Assembly: GCA_947522695.1 (NCBI GenBank)
Contig: CANNTX010000035.1
Span: 1-12,488, forward strand
Direction of reading: 5' to 3'
Source of the DNA: an uncultured Bacilli bacterium
Lineage (GTDB): Bacteria > Bacillota_I > Bacilli_A > RF39 > UBA660
DNA length: 12,488 bases
The notes beneath the pieces are model-generated. The model saw only the letters and a program-made list of their open reading frames with translations. It did no database searches and was not told where the DNA came from. Made by a program: the position numbers and the translations under genes. Numbering within the stretch: position 1 is the first letter of the stretch; the number at the start of each line of letters is the position of its first letter. Shown one piece after another: positions 8,287 to 12,488 of the stretch.

Positions 8287-8311
8287 TTGTGCACTCTATG
8301 ATGTGTAGAGT
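8287..8311. repeat. 25-base conserved upstream element, copy 2 (putative operator)
   Basis: Exact second copy of the element at 7549-7573, 46-70 bases upstream of the 216-residue gene's ATG and inside the divergent region shared with the radical SAM gene. It has the same GTGCAC and ACTCTA-N7-TAGAGT dyad. The distance to the start codon differs by 26 bases between the copies. I cannot define a convincing -35/-10 pair for this gene, so whether the element is an operator, a promoter part or a leader structure is open. Confidence 0.65.
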
Positions 8312-8330
8312 TTGTAATTATTTATATAAA

Positions 8331-8359
8331 CGCTGTGCAGTAGATTGTTAGTGATGTGG
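8331..8359 (+). promoter_or_regulatory. 29-base upstream motif, copy 1 (putative activator site)
   Basis: This sequence matches 9729-9757 at 24 of 29 positions with no gap; the core is TAGATTGTTRGTGATKTGG. It ends 29 bases before the -35 box of the radical SAM gene, against 27 bases for the other copy. That near-constant spacing suits an activator-binding site roughly 65-95 bases upstream of the transcription start. Confidence 0.6.
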
Positions 8360-8388
8360 GGTATAATAATACAAGCTAGCGAAAACTA

Positions 8389-8417
8389 TTGCAAATTAAA
8401 AAAATTATGTATATAAT
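8389..8417 (+). promoter_or_regulatory. Promoter of the radical SAM gene
   Basis: The -35 box is TTGCAA (8389-8394), followed by a 17-base spacer and the -10 box TATAAT (8412-8417). The expected transcription start near 8424 lies after the in-frame ATG at 8418, which supports translation from the ATG at 8445. Confidence 0.7.
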
Positions 8418-8431
8418 ATGAAATTAATAAG

Positions 8432-8437
8432 AAGGAG
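8432..8437 (+). promoter_or_regulatory. Ribosome binding site deciding the radical SAM start
   Basis: AAGGAG lies 7 bases before the ATG at 8445. The longer frame from the ATG at 8418 begins right at the end of the -10 box, has no such site and would lie upstream of the predicted transcript, so it is rejected. Confidence 0.8.
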
Positions 8438-8444
8438 AAATTTT

Positions 8445-9389
8445 ATGATTAATACGGATAATAAAATTAAAGAAGAATTATTATTGGCTAAAAAGGAATT
8501 AGGAGCAGAAACATTTAATGAACATTTTCGTGAAGTTTTTGGCATTCCCTGCTTAGATTTTGTTAATTCAATAGTGATTAATTTGCCAGAACCATGTTAT
8601 GCAAATTGTGATTATTGTATAGATACTTATCTTAGAAAAAAATCTATAGATAATAAAAGTTTTTTGAAAATATGCGAAAAAGTATTACAAGAATTTCCTC
8701 ATATTAAAAGTGTAGCTATTACTGGTGGAACACTTAATTCTATGGACTTTAATAATTTAATAGATTTAATTAAAAAATATTTTCCAGATTCATATATAAA
8801 TTGGAATACTAATGGAGTTGCAATTAATGAAGAGTATTTAAGTGGTATAAACAAAATTAATCATATAAATTTACATCGAAATTCAATTGATGAAGATATA
8901 AATAAAAAAATATTTAAAGCTACAAAACCAATTTTAACTATTGAGCAAGCTAAAACACTTTTTAGAGAAAAACTTTGTTTAAGGGTAACAATTGATGAAT
9001 CATTTAACATTGATGAATACTCTAAAGTAGAAATTCCTTTATATTTAAATCGACTTTTACCGGGTACAAAAGAAACTGATAATGTTTTCAAACATACACT
9101 AAAAAAATTAAATATATCAGATGAAGTTGATAGAAGAAGACGTAACGTATATTTGAGTGCTAATTATCAAGGTGTTCCAATTCGTATTTGTATTGGAGAT
9201 AAACTCGCAACTCATATTCCAAATCGTAGACCTACATATCTCAATGTAGCAATAGTTCATAGAAGTGGAATTGTCTGTGGCTCTTGGTTTGAAGATGATA
9301 AAGTTCTTTATGATCCAAGTATTCAGTTGAAAAACGAAAATGATACAAATAATGTAAAAAAACTTTTATTAACTAAGAAAACTAATTAA
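8445..9389 (+). CDS. Radical SAM enzyme of unassigned function
   Basis: A 314-residue radical S-adenosylmethionine protein. The cluster motif CYANCDYC gives Cys51, Cys55 and Cys58 in CX3CX2C spacing, so it should bind one [4Fe-4S] cluster. AITGGTLNS (about 91-99) is at the position of the SAM-binding GGE motif with Thr in place of Glu, and INWNTNGVAIN (about 118-128) matches the next strand of the barrel. The C-terminal third has RICIGDK, LNVAIVHRSGIVCGSWFEDD and scattered cysteines (249, 278), but no clear SPASM/Twitch cysteine array, so a second cluster is uncertain. The first ~40 residues form a helical extension. It has its own promoter and a 3' terminator, so it is monocistronic. No candidate precursor peptide is seen next to it. 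The superfamily is secure; the substrate is unknown. Confidence 0.9.
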   Translation: MINTDNKIKEELLLAKKELGAETFNEHFREVFGIPCLDFVNSIVINLPEPCYANCDYCIDTYLRKKSIDNKSFLKICEKVLQEFPHIKSVAITGGTLNSMDFNNLIDLIKKYFPDSYINWNTNGVAINEEYLSGINKINHINLHRNSIDEDINKKIFKATKPILTIEQAKTLFREKLCLRVTIDESFNIDEYSKVEIPLYLNRLLPGTKETDNVFKHTLKKLNISDEVDRRRRNVYLSANYQGVPIRICIGDKLATHIPNRRPTYLNVAIVHRSGIVCGSWFEDDKVLYDPSIQLKNENDTNNVKKLLLTKKTN

Positions 9390-9405
9390 TTTATGACGAA
9401 AATGT

Positions 9406-9433
9406 AAAAGGGAAAGGCAATGTTTCTCTTTTT
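9406..9433 (+). terminator. Terminator of the radical SAM gene
   Basis: AAAAGGGAAA (9406-9415) pairs with TTTCTCTTTT (9423-9432) with one G-U pair around the loop GGCAATG. The 3' arm is itself T-rich. It lies 17 bases after the TAA stop, making the upstream gene a single-gene transcript. Confidence 0.65.
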
Positions 9434-9728
9434 ATAGTTAAATTGAGAGTTGATGATTACCATATTGAGACAAATAACTAAAGTTAGTTGAGTCGAGTTT
9501 TTCACATTTAAACTCATGAAATTTTCTAGATATAGTAGATGCAACTTCATTTGTTAGTTTTTTAAATATAATTAATCTGCAAAATCTAATATTATTCTTT
9601 TTGCCTCTATTTGAAATTAATCAATAATATTTAATTTTAATGAAATTATTAGAAAATACATGAAGTAGGAATCTTCTGCTAAATTTTTCGCAAGAAATGG
9701 TTATAAGTTTGATTTTATAACTATTTTC
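9434..9728. other. Long A+T-rich gap without an intact gene
   Basis: About 300 bases between the radical SAM terminator and the upstream motif of the next gene. No frame has both a good start with a ribosome binding site and a reasonable length. No tRNA, CRISPR or strong hairpin is evident. The only coding-like content is an open - strand frame without a start codon (9438-9620, listed separately). Confidence 0.6.
9438..9620 (-). pseudogene. Possible gene remnant without a start codon
   Basis: A 60-codon - strand frame closed by TAA, preceded upstream by an in-frame TGA, with no ATG, GTG or TTG near its beginning. Its composition looks protein-like (for example KKLTNEVASTISRKFHEFKC). A second short frame further upstream on the same strand (about 9623-9699, with FLAKNLAEDSYFMYFL) would join it after a frameshift. 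It could be a decayed gene or chance in A+T-rich DNA. I do not recognise the peptide. Confidence 0.2.
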
Positions 9729-9757
9729 GTTGTGGACTAGATTGTTGGTGATTTGGA
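9729..9757 (+). promoter_or_regulatory. 29-base upstream motif, copy 2 (putative activator site)
   Basis: Partner of 8331-8359, with 24 of 29 bases identical. It ends 27 bases before the -35 box of the 214-residue gene. Conservation stops on both sides, while the neighbouring promoters resemble each other only in their -10 boxes. Confidence 0.6.
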
Positions 9758-9784
9758 TATTTATACCAACATAGACAAAAATCA

Positions 9785-9813
9785 TTGATAAAATAATTTA
9801 TTTTGTATATAAT
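9785..9813 (+). promoter_or_regulatory. Promoter of the 214-residue gene
   Basis: TTGATA (9785-9790), a 17-base spacer and TATAAT (9808-9813) form a near-consensus vegetative promoter. It shares the TGTATATAATA -10 context with the radical SAM promoter. The predicted transcript begins near 9820. Confidence 0.75.
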
Positions 9814-9828
9814 AACTATTATATTTTT

Positions 9829-9834
9829 AGGAGG
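9829..9834 (+). promoter_or_regulatory. Ribosome binding site deciding the 214-residue protein's start
   Basis: AGGAGG lies 10 bases before the ATG at 9845. The frame is open back to a TTG at 9803, but that codon lies upstream of the -10 box, so it is rejected. Confidence 0.75.
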
Positions 9835-9844
9835 AAAAATTATT

Positions 9845-10489
9845 ATGAATGAATATAAAGAAAATTTGAAGTTTGTATTATTTCACCCAGTTAGTATATC
9901 TATAATGGGGAAACAATTTAAATATTGTATTAAGGATAATGTATCCTATCCATGTTTACTTGGTTTTATAACTGATGAAAATTTTGCTTCAGAAGAATTA
10001 AAATGTTTTGAAGTTATTACCGGTAGAAGATTTGACATTATTAATTCAGATGCTTTTGAACTCCCTTATCTTGCAAATGGTATAAATACTTCTAAAGTTA
10101 TGGAAAATCCAGCTTGTATATGTCGTTGGGTTAATGATTCATTAGAAAATTTACAATTAATTGAAAAATATATTGATGCTAAAGGAAATTTAAGTCAAAG
10201 TGAAATAGCAAAATCTAGTGATTTTTCTTATAGATTAAACCATTTACTTTCTAATCGTCCTATAAATTATTATTCTAATGATGATACATTAGGATTCTAT
10301 GATACATTAAAAAATTATGAAGAAGCTAAAGATTATTTACAAAAAATTGATATTGAAAATTTAAAAACAATTAAAGAAATTGAATATATTATGAGTGGCA
10401 AAAATGAAAACTGTACTCTAACTGAAAAAGATGATATTATTTTTCGTCTAAAAAAGAAACTTTCTTTTATAAAAGAGCATAGAAAATAA
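9845..10489 (+). CDS. Hypothetical protein, 214 residues
   Basis: I do not recognise this protein. It is soluble, with no signal peptide or hydrophobic segment long enough for a membrane helix. The N-terminal half (about 1-105) looks like a compact alpha/beta domain with VLFHPVSISI, YPCLLGFITDE, DAFELPYLANGIN and ENPACICRWVNDS; cysteines at about 27, 36, 53, 98 and 100 are not spaced as a clear metal site. The C-terminal half is mostly helical and charged, ending in a Lys-rich tail (RLKKKLSFIKEHRK). It is preceded by a near-consensus promoter and the 29-base motif also found before the radical SAM gene, so the two are probably co-regulated although separated by 455 bases. A weak terminator follows. 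Confidence 0.8.
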   Translation: MNEYKENLKFVLFHPVSISIMGKQFKYCIKDNVSYPCLLGFITDENFASEELKCFEVITGRRFDIINSDAFELPYLANGINTSKVMENPACICRWVNDSLENLQLIEKYIDAKGNLSQSEIAKSSDFSYRLNHLLSNRPINYYSNDDTLGFYDTLKNYEEAKDYLQKIDIENLKTIKEIEYIMSGKNENCTLTEKDDIIFRLKKKLSFIKEHRK

Positions 10490-10521
10490 ATAATTAAACA
10501 AAAATATCATATATAAATGTT

Positions 10522-10545
10522 GGTTTAAATTAACTAAACTTTTTT
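10522..10545 (+). terminator. Probable weak terminator after the 214-residue gene
   Basis: GGTTTA (10522-10527) pairs with TAAACT (10535-10540), including one G-U pair, around a 7-base loop, followed by a run of six T. The short A+T-rich stem makes this moderate at best. Confidence 0.4.
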
Positions 10546-10559
10546 AATAAATAAAATTT

Positions 10560-10599
10560 ATCAAAAAAATTAAAGTAGGAAACTATTTTGATTTTTTTT
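10560..10599 (+). terminator. Second candidate stem-loop with T run
   Basis: ATCAAAA (10560-10566) can pair with TTTTGAT (10586-10592) around a 19-base loop, followed by eight T in a row. It lies just upstream of the next promoter and could back up the weak terminator before it. The large loop and weak stem keep confidence low. Confidence 0.25.
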
Positions 10600-10611
10600 A
10601 TTATATTTTTA

Positions 10612-10620
10612 TGTTATACT
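10612..10620 (+). promoter_or_regulatory. Extended -10 promoter of the HerA-like gene
   Basis: TGTTATACT fits the TGnTATAAT extended -10 form. The expected -35 position is only a T tract, which extended -10 promoters tolerate. The predicted start near 10627 leaves a ~20-base leader before the GTG start at 10647. Confidence 0.55.
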
Positions 10621-10646
10621 TTTTATAGAATAGAAGGTAGATTAAA

Positions 10647-12410
10647 GTGTTTGGAAAAATTAAATTTATAAGTGATAATATTGTTATTGTTGCAATTAAT
10701 AAAGAGGCAAGTGTTATTCAAAATTTAATGAATTTACATGTTGTGTTTGAAAATGAAAGTACTAAACTTTTAGGTGAGGTTAAGAATATAGATGAAGAAT
10801 CTATTAAAATTGAATTACTAGGAGAATTTGTTGGAACTAGATTTATTGCTGGTACAATAAAGAAACCTACTTTAAATAGTACAATAAGAGTTATTAATAA
10901 TGAAGAATTAGATATTATTATGGGTAAAGATGATGAAAAAAGTTTATATATTGGCAAAAGTCCTATATATGAAAATCGTAAGATATATGCTGGTATAAAT
11001 GACTTATTTTCTAACCATATGGCTATATTTGGTAATTCAGGTTCTGGTAAATCATGTTCAGTATCAAGAATAATCCAAAATATATTTTTAAATCCTCAAA
11101 TTTTAACTTATAATGCGAATTTATTTATCTTTGATGCTTATGGAGAATATAAAAATGCTTTTAAAAGTATTAATCAAATAAATCCAAATTATCAATATAA
11201 GTTTATTACAACTAATCCAGTTGAACAGGGTGATGAATTATTACAAATTCCGGTTTATTTACTTTCTAATGATGATTTAGCGTTACTTTTAAATGCTGAA
11301 AATCATAGTCAATTAACAATTATTGAAAGAGCTAGTAAACTTGCTAAAATATTTAGTGAAAATAGTGATAACGTTAATAAACTTAAGAATCATTTGATTG
11401 CATCAGCTATACAAAGTGTATTATTTTCTAATCAAAATGCTTCTGGTAAAAAGAATGATATATTTCAAATATTAGCATCTTGTTCTACTAATGAATTTAA
11501 TGTTAATGCGGAACTTAAGGGAATTGGCTATACAAGAAGATTTGCAAATTGTTTTCAAATTGATAATAAAGGTGAATTTGGTGAAAGTGTTTTAATTAAT
11601 GAATATTTAGCAAGTCATATGAATCCGGAATTAGAGAGTCAAATTGAAGTTAATGAAAATGCCTTTTATAATTTAAAAGACTTTGCTAAAGCATTAGATT
11701 TTGCATTAATTGGAGAAGGTTTCTTAAATAATAGAATAATGCAAGATTCAGCCATAATTTTAAAGGTAAGATTAAATTCAATTATAAATAGTAAAAATGG
11801 TAAATATTTTGAATTTGACAAATATATTTCATTAGAACAGTATATTTCTAAATTAATTGTTTTAAATTCAAGAAGAAGTCAAATTATTAATGTTAATTTA
11901 GAAGATATAGATGATGCTCTTGCTAAAGTAATTGTTAAGATTATTTCTAAAATGATTTTTGATTTTGCTAAGAAGAGAAAAGTTAGAGCTTCAATACCAT
12001 TCCATTTGATATTAGAAGAAGCACACAGATATGTTCAGAACGATAATGATAAGTTCTTATTAGGATATAATATATTTGAAAGAATTGCTAAAGAAGGACG
12101 TAAATATGGAGTTATTATTGATTTAATTAGTCAAAGACCTGTTGATATATCTGAAACAGTTGTTGCTCAGATGAGCAATTTCCTAGTTCTTAAGATGACA
12201 CATCCAAAAGATTTAGAATATATTGAAAAGATGCTTCCTAATGTATCTAGTGATATAATTGAAAAACTTAATTCGTTACAGGCTGGTACTTTAGTATCGT
12301 TTGGTAATGCATTTAAAATACCATTATTAATTAAAATGGATTTACCTGATCCACTTCCATATTCAGCTAACTGTGATGTACTTGAAAGATGGAAGGCGAG
12401 TGGAAATTAG
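10647..12410 (+). CDS. HerA-like / DUF87 FtsK-HerA family ATPase
   Basis: A 587-residue cytosolic P-loop ATPase of the HerA/FtsK clade; members form hexameric rings that translocate DNA. An N-terminal beta-rich segment (about 1-110) fits a HAS-barrel. Then come Walker A GNSGSGKS (129-136), Walker B IFDAYGEY (161-168, compare the usual DPHGEY), a long helical insertion (about 200-400), the second acidic motif LILEEAHRYVQ (454-464), and the arginine-finger/sensor region KEGRKYG (482-488) with SQRPVDIS (495-502). Core ATPase residues all appear intact. The start is GTG at 10647, with AGAAGG 9 bases upstream. Archaeal HerA works with the NurA nuclease, and bacterial relatives pair with Sir2, DUF4297 or other effectors in phage defence; no such partner is visible here. 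The neighbour upstream has its own terminator, so this gene is transcribed alone or with genes beyond the window. Confidence 0.88.
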   Translation: MFGKIKFISDNIVIVAINKEASVIQNLMNLHVVFENESTKLLGEVKNIDEESIKIELLGEFVGTRFIAGTIKKPTLNSTIRVINNEELDIIMGKDDEKSLYIGKSPIYENRKIYAGINDLFSNHMAIFGNSGSGKSCSVSRIIQNIFLNPQILTYNANLFIFDAYGEYKNAFKSINQINPNYQYKFITTNPVEQGDELLQIPVYLLSNDDLALLLNAENHSQLTIIERASKLAKIFSENSDNVNKLKNHLIASAIQSVLFSNQNASGKKNDIFQILASCSTNEFNVNAELKGIGYTRRFANCFQIDNKGEFGESVLINEYLASHMNPELESQIEVNENAFYNLKDFAKALDFALIGEGFLNNRIMQDSAIILKVRLNSIINSKNGKYFEFDKYISLEQYISKLIVLNSRRSQIINVNLEDIDDALAKVIVKIISKMIFDFAKKRKVRASIPFHLILEEAHRYVQNDNDKFLLGYNIFERIAKEGRKYGVIIDLISQRPVDISETVVAQMSNFLVLKMTHPKDLEYIEKMLPNVSSDIIEKLNSLQAGTLVSFGNAFKIPLLIKMDLPDPLPYSANCDVLERWKASGN

Positions 12411-12413
12411 TTT

Positions 12414-12488
12414 GGTTCTTTAAAATCTGGTGTGAAGTAAAAATTAGTGAAAAGTAATGCTAAATTTTATAAAACAATCAAATCTAGT
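12414..12488 (+). mobile_element. Possible ISL3-family insertion-sequence end (cut by window edge)
   Basis: Four bases after the HerA-like stop codon the sequence GGTTCTTTAAAATCTGGTGT begins, followed by GAAGTAAAAATTAG. From memory this resembles ISL3-family terminal repeats, which tend to start GGCTCTTT or GGTTCTTT with a GTGTG..GTAAAA stretch. The orientation would place a transposase beyond the window edge. No matching opposite end or transposase residues can be seen, so this is a resemblance only. Confidence 0.3.

Noticed and set aside
7549..8311. Paired 25-base repeats as a CRISPR array or insertion-sequence ends
   Set aside because: Only two copies, in direct orientation, separated by a whole gene; there is no short-spacer periodicity and no transposase.
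8418..8444. Longer radical SAM start at the ATG at 8418
   Set aside because: It begins directly after the -10 box, before the predicted transcript, and lacks a ribosome binding site; the ATG at 8445 has AAGGAG at ideal spacing.
8861..9091. 76-codon - strand frame inside the radical SAM gene
   Set aside because: Antisense to a well-supported gene, with no upstream ribosome binding site.
8445..9389. Prokaryotic viperin (antiviral radical SAM)
   Set aside because: The cluster region and C-terminus do not show the viperin pattern I know (a Asn-Tyr-x-Cys-Asn-type cluster loop), and no nucleotide kinase is adjacent.
9803..9844. TTG start for the 214-residue protein
   Set aside because: The codon lies upstream of the TATAAT box and has no ribosome binding site.
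10718..10957. 79-codon - strand frame inside the HerA-like gene
   Set aside because: Shadow frame with no start signal; the + strand frame has clear family motifs.

Overview
The window is strongly A+T-rich, with compact operons, strong AAGGAGG-type ribosome binding sites and AGA as the favoured arginine codon. This points to a low-GC Firmicute or Mollicutes relative (for example the RF39, Erysipelotrichia or Acholeplasma-like groups). Conserved tryptophans in the synthetases are encoded by TGG and no conserved frame is broken by TGA, so the standard bacterial code applies and a code-4 mycoplasma is unlikely. The exact taxon cannot be fixed from this sequence.

Region 1 (1-6794, + strand) is a tightly packed translation operon: the 3' part of hisS, then asnS, a short archaeal-type aspS, and gatC-gatA-gatB. 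Gaps are 0-45 bases or short overlaps. It supplies His-, Asn- and Asp-tRNA and the GatCAB amidotransferase, which converts misacylated Glu-tRNA(Gln) and/or Asp-tRNA(Asn). Having AsnRS, an AspS2-like AspRS and GatCAB side by side suggests either two routes to Asn-tRNA or a GatCAB dedicated to Gln-tRNA. A bidirectional terminator closes the operon.

Region 2 (about 6824-10489) looks like an accessory island of proteins I cannot assign to known systems. It holds two paralogous ~216-residue proteins on the - strand, a radical SAM enzyme on the + strand, a long non-coding gap with a possible gene remnant, and a 214-residue orphan protein on the + strand. The four genes are linked by regulatory DNA rather than by operon structure. 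An identical 25-base element containing the dyad ACTCTA-N7-TAGAGT lies upstream of both paralogs. A different 29-base motif (24/29 identical) lies 27-29 bases upstream of the -35 box of both the radical SAM gene and the orphan gene. The two motifs also share a weak TGTGCA/GATGTG-like core. The best candidate for an undescribed system in this window is this possible regulon.

Region 3 (10612-12488) holds a stand-alone HerA/DUF87-type ATPase gene with its own extended -10 promoter. Just after its stop codon is a sequence resembling an ISL3-family insertion-sequence end, cut off by the window edge.
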